This document shows, piece after piece, positions 46,876 to 59,209 of a stretch of DNA of 64,000 nucleotides. Origin of the DNA: Apophysomyces variabilis. Taxonomy: Eukaryota; Mucoromycota; Mucoromycetes; Mucorales; Mucoraceae. The DNA is taken from contig MZZL01000409.1 of assembly GCA_002749535.1 (NCBI GenBank), forward strand, positions 333,865 through 397,864, given 5' to 3'. Numbering within the stretch: position 1 is the stretch's first letter; every line of letters starts with the position of its first letter. The position numbers and the translations under genes are program-made. The notes beneath the pieces were generated by a model that was given only the letters and a program-made list of their open reading frames with translations, was not told the DNA's origin and did not search any database.

Positions 46876-47747
46876 ATGATCCCAACACCAGACCTGTCTC
46901 ACCTGACCAGCCAGGATTATGACAAGGTTTACGAACCCGCTGGTGAGCCGTCATTTGCAACTTGCCAACTGTTGTCATACTTAGTACTTCGTGAATAAAG
47001 AGGACACTTTCTTGCTCTTGGACGCGTTAGAACAGGATCAAAACTGGTTGCAATCAAACCAACCCCGTATATGCCTTGAAATAGGGTACATAATACGTGA
47101 TCTATGAAACATGGAGTCCTCATGACAGCTTGCCATTGTAGATCAGGTTCGGGTTGCGTTACAACATTATTGGCTCAAATCATCGGTTCCTCCAATGCCA
47201 GTAAGTCCCTCTTGTGGCTCTACTTGCTTTTTATAATTTATGCTTTTTTTTTGGAAGTTTATTTCACCACGGACATCAACCCATATGCTTGTAACGCAAC
47301 ACGGCGGACTGGACTCCGAAATAAGATACACACAGTCGAGGTCATCCGATCATCTTTAGTTGGTGCACTATTACCACGTTTATCGCAAAAAGTCGACGTT
47401 CTTTGTTTCAATCCTCCTTATGCAGTTACACCACCTGAAGAAGTTGGTAGTATAGGAATTGAGGCAGCATGGGCTGGCGGTATTGATGGACGACAAGTCA
47501 TTGATGAGTTTTTACCTTATGTCACGGTAAGAAGAAATGGCTACCGCAATCTTTGCACCCGAAATCTAAAACTGCCCGAAAATAGGATCTGTTATCGCCT
47601 CAAGGCGTATTCTATCTACTATTGATCAATGAGAATCGGCCCCATGAAGTAATAGAAATTATGCGCGGGTATGGTTTGCAAGCCGAAATTATGATGGAAC
47701 GACGTGCAGGAAGGGAGAGACAGTATATCTTGAAAATGCGACGATAA
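46876..47747 (+). CDS. MTQ2: eRF1 glutamine methyltransferase catalytic subunit (MTQ2/N6AMT1)
   Basis: S-adenosylmethionine-dependent enzyme that, with its Trm112 partner, methylates the GGQ glutamine of release factor eRF1. Five exons: 46876-46942, 47001-47085, 47142-47200, 47258-47526, 47586-47747 (213 aa; family about 210-220). Motifs: YDKVYEPAEDTFLLLDALE (the PAEDTF signature, split by intron 1), ICLEIGSGSGCVTTLLAQII (SAM motif I, split by intron 2), TTDINPYA, DVLCFNPPYAVTPPEEVG (catalytic NPPY), EAAWAGGIDGRQVIDEFLP, and SPQGVFYLLLINENRP. The Cys after GSGSG is less usual but tolerated in homologues. Every splice restores family sequence. Confidence 0.95.
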
Positions 47748-47794
47748 TTGTACATATAGACCTATTATTGTTTGTTTTTCCTGCTTCTCTATGA

Positions 47795-48353
47795 TTAAGC
47801 TGGCTTGGGTTGACTGGTCAACGCAGGTAAATGGACAAAGGTTGCATAGACAGAACTATATTTTGGTCGGTAAAAATTATGATATAAGTGACCTCCTTAT
47901 TGTAATAATCCATATATCCCATTGAAATCAGAAAGCGTAAACTTACGAACACCATTTTGTAATGCCATGCTTCATACCCCGCCAGAATGCTGATGACTCT
48001 TTCTGTTGGTGCTTTCCGCGCACACGCCACCAACGCCAGAGGTGCGAGCAGAGACACCAAGAAAAGCCGCTAATAAAAGGCAACATAAGTTGGTCCTTAA
48101 TAACTACGGAAAAGAAGATTTGCGATTTGGTTGCTCCTTGCGATTGCAATGCCTTGACGCTATTGTTGAATTGGTTTTCAAAACGTAAATCGGGAATGGC
48201 TGGTCGGGTCAGTGGTCGTCGCACCACGTCCAAATTCTCCTCCTCGTCGTCATCGTCTAAGGTTCCATACAGTCGTTCTAGCCGCTGACGTTCGTACAAG
48301 TCGGCCAACTGCTTATCATGTTCGTATAAGTTGGCGTAGGAATTAGCTGCCAT
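47795..48353 (-). CDS. DUF1770-type small membrane protein (Atg43-like family)
   Basis: Two exons: 47947-48353 and 47795-47855 (155 aa). The N-terminal third is charged with acidic run TLDDDDEEENLDVV and several Y/F/W-x-x-L-type tetrads (YANL, YERQRL, LYGTL) that could act as Atg8-binding motifs. Then comes RPAIPDLRFENQFNNSVKAL, the recognisable core of the fungal DUF1770 family, and a hydrophobic segment (SVVIKDQLMLPFISGFSWCL) that may anchor it in a membrane, followed by a basic stretch. I recall S. pombe Atg43, a mitophagy receptor, as a member of this family; that link and the function here are inference. Spliced tail: KWCSSVYATFVHLPAL. Confidence 0.55.
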
Positions 48354-49334
48354 GAGGGAAAAGGTGTATGGGCGGATTTTCTACCGACTTGTTCCTCAGC
48401 ACGATATTCCAAACACATACAGTCACTGCGGGGAAAATGATTCGAAGAGTCAATCTCCCACACTGCTTACCCTTCAAACCTTACCCTGTACGGTGAAATA
48501 AGTGTATAGACTTCGCTCACAAAGAAGACAGAGCATCCATGTCACGCAACTCCTATGTGTAGATTTTACAGAGTTGATACAGTGTCCATAACCAGAGTCA
48601 ATCAAGCGAGCAACACTCCTGTTGAAGCCCCTCATACGGCTCCTTATCCCAGAGCATTAGAACCTGGTTTGATCCTGCAAACAGATGCAATTGAATAAAG
48701 TAAAATCATGTTTCTGCTTATTTCTTTGTCTTTGTTACTTAACGAGATGATGCCTTGCCTGTAAAACCCAATATGCATTGGTGATTATGATCTAAAATGT
48801 GCTAACATAACGAACTGAACAAAATAGAAGCATGTGCAAAGAGTTTTGCTCGATTTTGTTCATTTATAATACTAACAACGAATAGTCGGCATAGTTTTAG
48901 CTTCAAAAGCATGCATATTTCTTTTCGTGTTATTTCTGTTTCCCACCGGAGATTTATCCTGCTACAAATGTCTTTATATTATTAACTACATAACTCTACT
49001 TAATCTTCCAGCTTCATTTGATTTTTAATTGCGGTTTGAGGTACTTAAAGCTGCAATAGATCGTCTTTGATGCAATAGTTACAATGAATGCAGCAGAGTT
49101 ATTTGGAAAACGTAGACTAAAATGAAGTGCTTATCAAGGGAGATCCATTTTATGGCATATATCGAAAATTTGTCTTTAACTTTGACAGGGGAGAATCATG
49201 TCATAGAACGCCACAAATGAATGTTATTCAATCTCGCTTTTCCAATCTTCCTCCTTTTTTCTTCATCATTACCATATGACACACTCGTACAAAAACAAAG
49301 AGTCAAGATCCTCACATTGCCTGAAAACTAGAGG
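48354..49334. other. Intergenic AT-rich region
   Basis: About 1 kb upstream of the DUF1770 gene. No ORF with family signal, no RNA gene recognised. Confidence 0.45.
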
Positions 49335-50561
49335 TTGATGCATCACATTATTAATCTGAAGGCTATATTACGATTATTTCCGGTAGAGCCAAAGAATACC
49401 CAGGGGACCATCGATAATCACGTTACGTCCGACTACAAGACAAAGTTCAGAAAGTATCTGCTCGTTAAAGAGTACTATAGTAGCCTCCCGCTAGTGTCAA
49501 CCTGCGGTAAATTCGATCTTATGTATTTTCAACCTTCCTGCCATTACCACACTATTGACGTTAGCGGGGGGAGCTACTGTAGTTCCTTGATTCCTCAACA
49601 GCATCACCAGCCTCACATCCCTTATTTACGCTTCCCCATGTTGACAGAGAAACAATGGACCGGCCGATCTCTTTCAATCAATTGCCCTGAATGTACTGGA
49701 AAACAGAAAGAAGGCTTTTGTTGCCAAGGATACCGTGTGGAATACGTCGAAAGGAAAATGGTTGTGCAAAACAAGAAATACTTCTGTAAGGGACCATGGA
49801 CCTGTTTCAAGACTTGAAATTGTATAATTGTAAAGAACAGCTCTATAAGAAACTGTTCCTAACTTACTATTTCTTATCTATTGAAGAATAATACATCAGG
49901 AACCAAAGTCGCCCAGTCTTCTGCGGTTGTAACGTTGTTTCCCAATGGACTATTCTGCGCTTAACAAAATTTAGTCTATCGAGAACCAGAAGCTTCTAAT
50001 GAGTAACTGACGGGTACTGAGAGGGACCCACGTTTCCTATATTGCAAAGCTCGAAAAGACCGCTTCGGGTTTCCCACATTTGTGGGTATCAAGTGGTGTC
50101 CTCCGCCTTTTAATTGCGTGCTCGTTAACCTTGGAGCCTTGATAACTTCAACAGATCTCCTGGAACGTGAGTGAAATGGTAAAGCATATCTTTGTATTAC
50201 TACGTTTCTGTTAGCTTCCAACCCTCTTTAACTTAAAGGATCATTAAAGCAACAAAAGCCTTTAAATCAAGTGATTACTGTATCACCGTGTCGGCTAGAA
50301 ATAATAAGAAAAGAAAGAAGAGGCACCTTATGAATCACCAGCTATCAGGTGAATGTGTTGAAAATAACCCAGTGCTTTTATTTATTTAGAAACACAGCAT
50401 ACATGCATGGAGCACAACAAACACAATATGCACACCTTTCCATGTGTCACTGCATGGGACGGACCCGACCAAAATTTGATCAATGCACTTCAATAGAAGC
50501 TTTTGAAAATATCATACAAGATGGAATCAAGACAACTTACTCTCTTTCTAACCATTTTTAG
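49335..50561 (+). pseudogene. Possible transposon-derived relic with Cys-rich domain
   Basis: The ORF at 49335-49817 ends with a Cys-rich unit (NCPECTGKQKEGFCCQGYRV, then YFCKGPWTC) of the C-x2-C...C...C-x-G-Y-R-V form seen at the N-termini of some mucoralean transposon proteins. Downstream frames in 49900-50561 keep scattered protein-like pieces interrupted by stops. No catalytic domain could be recognised, so both the element type and the coding status are uncertain. It lies between two host genes in an otherwise empty 2.3-kb gap. Confidence 0.3.
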
Positions 50562-50725
50562 CCATCATTACCGGGAACAGAAACAGAAAAGTCGGGTAAA
50601 AATGAGAGAAGAGCGATGCTATAGTCCAGCCTTTTGAGATCTGCAATAGAACCCCGACTCTTCCTTTTTCTCGACCTTCCCTTTTTCCATCGATTCTTTG
50701 TTTCCATAACCTATATGCGATAATA

Positions 50726-53700
50726 ATGAAAGTTCCGTATCATTTCTGGCGATGGAGCAAAGGTGATACCACGCGAGAACTCGGCAAAGACGAACACTAC
50801 GAAGAGATCGCTTCTCACCGAACAAGTTCGATTCGTCGTTCTAACACCACCGTCAAACTGCGGCGGATACCAACAGGAGGGCGTCGTGTCTTTGTTAATC
50901 TCCCATTGCCAACTTACGAAATTAACAAACATGGACAACCCAGAAACTCCTACGTGAGCAACAAGATCAGGACGTCGAAGTATACCCTTCTCAGTTTCCT
51001 GCCCAAAAACCTCTTCGAACAGTTTCGACGAGCAGCCAATCTTTACTTTCTCGGAATGGCCATCCTACAAATGCTGCCTTATTTTGGCGTCAAATCACCG
51101 GCATTAACGTTGCTGCCTATCTGCTGCGTCGTCGGCATTACCGCAATTAAGGATGGCTTTGAGGATTACCAACGACATAAAGTTGACGCACGGTTCAACA
51201 ATACCATCACACACACGCTGCTTGGATACAAAAATGCCAACTATCCATCCGCAGCCGCCGATAAGCTTGTTACTGACGATAACAACGACTTACCGTCCCC
51301 AGGTGTTTTTGGTCGGTCTTTGTCCATGGACGTGCGTGTCGGCGACTTTATCTTGCTCCGTAATGGGGACAACTGTCCGGCAGATGCTGTGTTACTGTCA
51401 AGCTCCGAGGAAACTGGAGTCTGTTTCGTTGAAACCAAAGATTTGGATGGCGAGACAAATTTAAAGCCTCGCCATGGTATTCCGGACTTGACATACATAC
51501 AATCAGGAACCGATTGCTTCAGTTGCCATTGCTATATCGAATCTGGCGCACCTGGGCCAGATTTATATTCCTTTGACGGCACACTCGTATTACTCGAAAA
51601 ATCCGAGTCTGGCTGGAAAGAAAAATCGAAGATACCTGTTACTATTGATAACTTATTACTGCGAGGCCATGTGATCCGTACCAAATGGGCCATCGCCGTA
51701 GTATTATTTACAGGAACAGACTCAAAGATCATGTTAAACTCGGGTGAAACTCCAAGTAAACGTAGCCACGTCGAAAAGGAAATGAACCAAGAGGTAAGAG
51801 AAAACACGCAAAGAAGAGAAATTGCAGCAGTATACTAATAATAGGTTGCTTAGGTCCTCATTGCCTTTGTAGTGCTGTTCGTTTTGTGCTTTATTTGTGC
51901 TGCCATGGGCGGAGTAATGAAACAATGGGACGACCGATCTCCTGCATGGCAGCTCTATTCTCGACAGTCAGGCTCTCCAGCATTTGTAGGATTTACAAAC
52001 TTCTGGTAACATCTTTTTTAGCACACCTAATATCTTATCAAGCCGGGCTGATGATTTTTTAGGGCGAGTTTAATTATTTTTCAAAATATCATACCTATTT
52101 CGCTATACGTGTCAATCGAATTTGTAAAAACTTTTCAAGTAAGAATTGCTTAGGACAGAAGGACAGTCAAACCTCTGACTTATGGACAGGCATATTTTAT
52201 TTGGAACGATCGCGATATGTGGGATGATACAATGCGACAACCCTGTATTCCTAAGAGCGTACGTTATTTTTCTGGTGATTTGTCAACTGATGAGGTCAAT
52301 AGTGGAATCTGTCAGACGATTTGGGCCAGATAGAATACATGTTTTCGGACAAAACAGGCACCCTTACCAGAAACGTCATGGAATTCCGAGAGTGCTCTAT
52401 TGGCGGTATACGCTACGGAAATAATGGTTTTGCACCAGAATCAGAAGGAGCACGGGGCGCCCGCCTGCGTCGAGAAAGACAAAGTGACACGCATGACGAA
52501 CAGCAAGCTAGCAATAATACAGCCGCATATGAAGAACAGCGGCTAGCTATTTTTCGCCAGTACCAAGATGCCCTTCTTTCCACGTTTGAACCGCGTTATT
52601 CCAGCCTTGATCGAGACCGACTATCTTTTGCCGATCCACGTATATTTTCGGACTTGAAAGACCCTCAACGCCAGCAGATCGTAAGGGAATTCTTTATGCT
52701 CTTGGCATTATGTCACACTGTTGTCGTCGAAAGAATCGGCAAAGATGGAAAGGTTTTGATTGAAGAATCGGAAGAAAGCCAGTCAATGGATACACAACCG
52801 CAAATCGTAGAAAATAACATAGCATTTGAGGAAAGATCGCAAAAGTTTCGAGAAGTCTTACGAGAGCAAAAGAAAAGATTGAAAAGACATCTGAAACAGA
52901 AAACAGCAAACAAACGACGTAGCCGTGGAGAAGAATTTGAATCGATTACGAACGCAAGTAGATCAAGTTTGGTAGATCACACTGTGAAAGAGCAATTAGA
53001 ATACAAGGCAGAATCGCCCGATGAGGCAGCTTTGGTTTCTGCAGCTCGAAATGCCGGTTTCTCATTCGTCTCTCGGCGTGGCAAAGATTTGACGGTGGAC
53101 TTTTTGGGTGAAGAATATTCATTCGAGTTATTGAACGTTTTGGAGTTTAATTCGACCCGGAAACGGATGAGTGTCATTCTCCGTCGACCAGCTCCTTGGA
53201 ATGACATTGTTCTTTACTGTAAAGGTGCTGATAACGTGATATTTGAACGCCTCGACCCAAGCGAGCAAGTGGAAGAGACCCAAAAAGACGTTGACACGTA
53301 CTCTAAAAATGGTCTGCGAACGTTGGTGCTAGCTTGGCGAAGACTGGACGAGGCTGAGTATGAAGCTTGGAATCAACAGGCTGAGGAAGCTAGTACTGCC
53401 ATAGAGGATCGTGCCCAGAAAGTGGATCTAATACAGGACCAGATCGAACGCAATCTCAAGCTACTTGGCGCAACAGGCATTGAAGACAAACTTCAAGAAG
53501 GTGTACCACAGTGCATTGAGGACTTGCGGCATGCCGGTATCAAAGTTTGGGTACTCACTGGAGATAAGATGGAAACGGCTATCAATATCGGGTACGCCAG
53601 CAATTTGCTAGAAGCAAATATGAAGCTTTGGACGATTCGCGGATTAGACAAAGAACGTATTTTGAAAGATTTAAAAGTGATGAACGAGAAGCTTATTCGT

Positions 53701-54771
53701 ACCGAAGAGAATGCGTTAATCATGGAAGGTGGAACACTAACACAAGTATTTCATGACGATGACCTCAAAGCCGAGTTATTGGAGGTGTCTCTACTGTGTA
53801 AGAGTGTCATATGCTGTCGCGTGAGCCCTTTGCAGAAGGCACTCGTGGTTGACCTTGTGAAATCAGGCGTGGGCGCGATCACACTTGCTGTTGGGGATGG
53901 TGCTAACGACGTGAGTATGATTCAGGCTGCCAACGTGGGAGTTGGTATTGCGGGGAAAGAGGGCGTCCAAGCTTCTATGGCCTCTGATTATGCCATCAGT
54001 CAATTCCGGTTTCTAAGCAAGCTTCTTTTGGTTCAAGGCCACTGGAGTTATGAACGTATCTCAGAAATGATCCTCAATTTCTTTTTCAAGAACGTCTTCT
54101 GGGTTTTCCCTTCTCTTTGGTATCAGATCTACAGCCGATTCTCGGGAAATATCTTTTACGATTACTCATTTCTTCAGCTTTACAACGTCATCTTCACGGT
54201 GGCCCCGGTCGTAGTCCTTGGAGCGACCGATCAGGACATTACTGCTCCCTATTTAAACCGGTATCCCCAATCCTACGAGATCGGCATTCATCGCTGTTTG
54301 TATACCAAATCTCGATTTTGGATCTATTTTGCAGATGGTGTCTGGCAGTCTCTCGTTGTATTTTATGCATTTTATTTCCTCTATGGATCCGATCCGAACC
54401 CAAACGGTCATCCAGAATCGATGCTGCAATTCTCTACCTCGGTTGCAGTGACTTGCATTGTCTTAGCCAACATCATGCCTGGCTTTAACACTTATTACTG
54501 GACATGGTTCCAGTTTTTCTTTGTCTCTCTGGAGATACTGGTGACCTTTTTATGGGTGGTTATTTATGGGCTATTCCCTACAACCATTCAAGGGATGGCA
54601 CACATGGTTTTTGGCGCCTGGTCGTTCTGGATGACGTTCTTCTTAGCCGTTGTGGTCGCCTTTTTGCCACGTTTCACGATAACTTTCGTGCGCCAATGGT
54701 GGTTCCCAGATGTCATTGCTGCTGTGCGGCATGCAGAATTGGCCGACAAGCGTAAAAAAAAGCATATGTAA
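50726..54771 (+). CDS. P4-type ATPase (phospholipid flippase)
   Basis: Moves phospholipids from the outer to the cytoplasmic leaflet. Five exons: 50726-51793, 51854-52005, 52063-52138, 52190-52258, 52303-54771 (1277 aa). Signatures: SKYTLLSFLPKNLFEQFRRA (TM1 entry), TAIKDGFEDYQRHK, actuator DLDGETNLKP, TM4 NIIPISLYVSIEFVK, phosphorylation site FSDKTGTLTRN (Asp about 471), nucleotide-binding YKAESPDEAALVSAARN and YCKGADNVIFERL, hinge WVLTGDKMETAINIGYA and AVGDGANDVSMIQAANVGVG. Ten TM helices are expected; the last six are clear, followed by a short basic tail. The splice SDDLGQIEY restores the P4 consensus. Subclass (Drs2-, Dnf1/2- or Dnf3-like) is not settled. Most P4-ATPases need a Cdc50-type partner, which is not in this window. 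Confidence 0.93.
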
Positions 54772-55231
54772 ATTGATAATATTAGCAAGTTTGTTAGATG
54801 ACCCTCCCTTTGTTGCATAAACCTTGTTCCGAACCCCGAAAGACTCAAACACATACGCCTTCAAACATATACACACAACACATTGTCTCTATATCTCTCT
54901 CTCCTACTCAAATTCTTACTGTTATAGAATAAATTTTTCAAGGTAAAACTCCTAATTGATTGTTTATCTGGTACCTACGTTTTCTGATGATGAGAAATGG
55001 AGTGTTGAAGCATAGAATCCACTTGGTATCTTACAAAGAAGATTGTTATCTTCTTTTCTAATAGTGGCATACAAATTTGTATGATGAGAATGCTATAACT
55101 TTCCAAGACAAACCAAAACCTGATCGTGTCAGCGACATGATTTATCACTAGGAATACGAAAACCGTGAGGCATGTAAATCGATTATCAAGGAATTGCCGT
55201 GGGCGTAGCTCTAATTTATTTTCCGTTGTAA
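54772..55231. other. Convergent 3' spacer
   Basis: About 460 bp between the 3' ends of the flippase (+) and the GPI protein (-). Contains GAATAAAT at about 54926 that could serve as the flippase poly(A) signal; otherwise nothing recognised. Confidence 0.45.
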
Positions 55232-55883
55232 TCAAAGTCGGAAGAACGAAATCAATGTTAGTGCAACGACTTGAGCTAACATGACATTGAGAGAAAGTGA
55301 TATAGTTGTTGAAGAGGAATTGACGTGATTGTTGCTTGCTGTCAAAGCACGCATGGAAGTAGCGGGAAGCAGCGAGCGAGTGCTCTCTGGCGCAAGCGTA
55401 ATAGGACTAAAAGTAAAATCCGTGTTCAACCCGTCGATCAGCATGTCGCTCTTTGACATGCTCAATGACACAGCGCTACTTAGTTTGTTTCGCGACATGG
55501 ACCGTCGAGGTTCAGTAGTTGGAGGTGAAATTACGGGCGGAAGAGGTTTTGTCGTGGTTGGTGTTGCTGTTGCCTTGTTGGTAATATCTAGCTTCGATGT
55601 TGTATGCTCTTGGGCTGTTGTAGTAGTACTGAGTTCAACATCTACATTAAAACGACAATATTGCATCAATGGCCGTGCGGTTTATATTTTGCCTTCTTGG
55701 GTTCGAAGAAATAGCTGTACCTTCACGATACATGGTTGTTGTTACCGTCTTATACATTGTCACTAAAATGGAAGCATTTAATGATCTTATCTCCCTGCGT
55801 ATTAGCCTACCCGTTCTTGTATTTGCTTGGACTAGAGTGCCCAATGCTGCACAAAGAGCTACAATGATCAGTGTGGCGTGCAT
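55232..55883 (-). CDS. GPI-anchored Ser/Thr-rich secreted protein
   Basis: Two exons: 55721-55883 and 55232-55641 (190 aa); intron 55642-55720, phase 1. Signal peptide MHATLIIVALCAALGTLVQA, with cleavage likely after A-x-A-like residues. The mature part is rich in Ser, Thr and Pro (TTTAQEHTTS, ATPTTTKPLPPVISPP) and probably O-mannosylated. The C-terminus is a classical GPI-attachment signal: small residues (NHVNSSSTT) followed by the hydrophobic tail LSLNVMLAQVVALTLISFF. A cell-wall or plasma-membrane surface protein of unknown role. The longer unspliced minus ORF beginning at 56048 includes sequence upstream of the signal peptide; the ATG at 55883 is preferred because it places the signal at the N-terminus. 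Confidence 0.72.
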
Positions 55884-56129
55884 ATTGAGAAGGAAAGTAA
55901 GCCAAGGTGAATGGTTTTGACCTTTGTTCTTATATCTGTTTCGAAAGCGGCCATCATGCCAGTCAGCATTCTCTCGCTTGGTATGCCCTCGCTGAGTGAC
56001 TTTAGCCATCAGACATTTCGGCATGGCAACATAAATTTCGTATAACACTTATTGCAAGTAAAATAGTTCGCAGTTAATTTTATGTTCTTCTTTTACAATT
56101 AGCTATTACAATCAGGATTATCATACACA

Positions 56130-57933
56130 TTAGCTAGTCGCTTTCGCTTCGGATTTTGGTTCTTCTTCTTCGCGCAATTCATCTAGGATATGATAGCACT
56201 CCTCTAAAGTACTCACGCACAGCGCTTGGCCTGCATATCACTTTGTAAGCCAACTAAGATTATTTTTGATACACCATTACCTTCCGGAATATGGCCTCGA
56301 TCGTCATAAAATTTTCCATCCTTGCGCAGCTGATCGATACTTGCTAGCTTCATCTGATACCTAAGTATATCACACAAAATGTCAGTTTTAACTTGATTAC
56401 ATTTGACAAATAATGTTTACGGGTATAATTCCTCTGGTGAACACGGTGCGCCAATTTCCCTCACCGCGATCAAACATTGTCGTACAGATGTTAACTGATT
56501 ATAGATTGGAGTCAGAGCTTCGCTCACGGGAACGCTTTCAATTAGTAGGATCAATATCATGCGGTAACATTTGTGTAGCAAAAAATTGAGCACTGTTTGA
56601 CCTTCAGGAATTTGACCATGTTCGTCCACGAATTTTCCGCGTCTTTCAGGATCAGGATCATCATCGTGCCTCATCTTGACAATGTCATGTAATTGATGCT
56701 GATAGCTGAATAGATCGGTCTGACGAAGTGTCCATTTGTGCGTTAACTCCAAGCGTTCTAGATGCTGCTTGATCTCCACCAACCGTTCACGCAAAGTTTG
56801 CAGCGCAGGCGAAAAGTCCGGTTGCGTTGCAATGATTAAATCGTGGGCAAAAGAATAGTCCTGATCCAGTAGACCGACAATGACAGCCTGCCCGGCAGGA
56901 ATACTTTCATCCTCTGCTATGAACTTTCCATCCACTCGTTGACTATCTATTTCTCTAAGCTCTTCCTGGAAAGGTAGAATGTCGTCAGCTTTAAAATCAC
57001 TCTTGCAAGCAATAATAATCAGTTGGCGGCGGATTCGGAGCAACCGATTACGAATGGGCAAGCTGTATATATGGGTATAAATACATGAGCAAAAGTTTCC
57101 TTCAATATTTCCTTACAGTTCGGGTGATACTTCATGGATGGCACTGAGTAGCCTCGCATAAATCTTCTCTGCAATGTGTTCGTAAGACGACGGCCCACGT
57201 GCTCGATCACTTACTGCATTGAAGAAATTTGTACTTGAGGATCTGCATGACAGCTTCTGGAAGAGCTTTATTCCGTTCATCGATGGTGATGATCTGCTCA
57301 ATATCCTTGAGCTTCTTCTCGTAAGGTTCTAGGAATTCTTCGGCATAAATACCGAATTCATCCAGACGATCAAAGCAATGCTACGAAGACTTGAGAAAAT
57401 GCTACTCTATCTCACTTCCCTTACTTTAATAGCAACAACTTGAGAATAAACAGCCGGGCCTTGGGAAAGCATACATTAATGAAACAGAAGATTACCTTTG
57501 CGTTTCACCTACTTTCCCTTGTTTTGCCCAAACTTAGAAAACAAAGACTGAGCATTTGACATACTTCGTCCAGTACATCATCTGTCCGGTTCAATTGCGT
57601 ATCTTCCGTAAGCAGAACACCACCTCGCAGATCGCTTAGCCGCTTAATTTCGTCTTCGGTCTCCAATCGTAAAGGCATGACATCGGCCGTCTGTAAATAG
57701 GTCGAACGATCTCGTTTCAAGACTGAGAGCCGATTCCGAATATTAAGTAATTTCTCAAGGATAGGTTGTTCTATAAGCAATACAAGAAATTAGGAAATCG
57801 CGTATATCCAGGCTATTCCCGATAACCTGCCTTCTTGGGGAACGTTCTGAGGCATAACTGTGAAGAATTGCGGAAAAGAAAGTTGAGCCCGCCATTCCCA
57901 GTTTTGAACCACAGCCAGTACAGGGGGATACAT
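56130..57933 (-). CDS. DUF2408-family protein
   Basis: Fungal protein of unknown biochem role with repeated DUF2408 modules. Eight exons: 57831-57933, 57513-57770, 57425-57459, 57215-57380, 57117-57168, 56421-57062, 56281-56360, 56130-56230 (478 aa), phases consistent. Module 1: EQPILEKLLNIRNRLSVLKR, ETEDEIKRLSDLRGGVLL, DDVLDEVCQMLSLCF. The middle has HCFDRLDEFGIYAEEFLEPY. Module 2: PIRNRLLRIRRQLIIIACK, FQEELREIDSQRVDGKFIA, IPAGQAVIVGLLDQDY. Two further shorter units follow (VDEHGQIPEGQTVLNFLLHK; GKFYDDRGHIPEGQALC). The recurring D-G-K/R-x...I-P-x-G-Q-A pattern is the family mark. The first intron uses a GC donor. An in-frame stop lies directly before the ATG at 57933; a second ATG at 57855 would remove 26 residues. 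Cytoplasmic; no TM segment. Confidence 0.82.
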
Positions 57934-59209
57934 TTAGCCGTTCCTTCGTACAAGAGGCACGTGGTTTCCTCAAGAAAACGGATGTCAGTGGATTCGCTTA
58001 TCTCAAACTATGTCCAGTGAACCGTTATATACATATATATATTATAGCTAGCACGTCACCTCAAGCTACATTTATAAAAACATACAAAACATGGGCTGCC
58101 TGTCATCTGTAATGAACATAAAGCATACGTTGCCGTATCAAGCCTCAGGTTATCACCTTGCTCACCTGTGAAAACCGGAAAAAAAATGATCAAGTAGCGT
58201 CGCTTTACGATTTTTATAGCCGACATTGTGCTGTATAATAGCAATAATTCTACATAAATTTGTATGACATATGGCACGATAGGCTTTAGCAAATGGAATA
58301 TTAAGCTGAGAAGCAATGCGACACCGAATGAACCTGAAGGTCTATTCTAGACGTTATCCGATTTCGACTTATTTCCAATCTGCTGCCCTTCCTTCCTTAA
58401 CTAGGGCTAGCAATCACTAATTACCTCTAAAGCTCGTCTTTATTTGCTCGTCATCACTAGCTTAGTAACAACGGTATTATCTCATGTAAACTTTACTATT
58501 TTAGCGTAATGGTATGCCTGCTGGTTGCTGACCATGCAGAGAATCTAGAGCACTCTGTAATCTTGGTGCTTTCAATCATATGTCTTACACGGTAACCTTA
58601 GGTAAGCGGTTTACCTGTTGCTATGAGCAAAGAAAAAGTATGTAATGTTGAGTCTATTTCAGGAAGTTCGTCAGCTTTTTTATCTACCGTGCTATATGCT
58701 ATTAAAAAAGAAATTGCAATTAGAGGAAGCAGAAAACGTCTTTTTGCTGACTTCCACATGCTTCTAGATAATGCTATTCTGTAAATATGTTAGATCGATG
58801 CCGTGAAAATTGGAATCAGTAACTAATAAACAAAATGCAAGCAGCACCTTTTGTTAACTATAGTCATCGTTTCCACACCTTCGACGAGCGCTATGCAATT
58901 AAATCAGAGCTTGCCAATTGCTTAACCATCTCTAGCCTTTCTTTTTCTTATTCTCAGTATATTCAGGTTTCAAAACATGTTGCCATCTGTCGAGCTTTTC
59001 TTTATGTAAATAGAATATCACAAAACCATTTAACAAGTTAAGGGATACCATAGTTATACATCTATAGTTTTCAATTGGAACTATGTTGTCGAAGTTCTTG
59101 CGATCTTTTTTCCTTGTTGTTCATCATGTATAAAAGCACTTTTCAGAAGTTCATGGCAGCCATATGATGGCGATTTCAGTGCATTGCCGAGCATGATCCT
59201 TTTTACAAA
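57934..59209. other. Intergenic AT-rich region
   Basis: About 1.3 kb without recognisable genes. Small ORFs on both strands are unsupported. It marks the boundary to the second transposon-rich end. Confidence 0.45.

Noticed and set aside
55329..55766. 145-codon + ORF with hydrophobic stretches
   Set aside because: Antisense to the GPI-anchored protein, whose signal peptide, splice and GPI tail form a coherent model.
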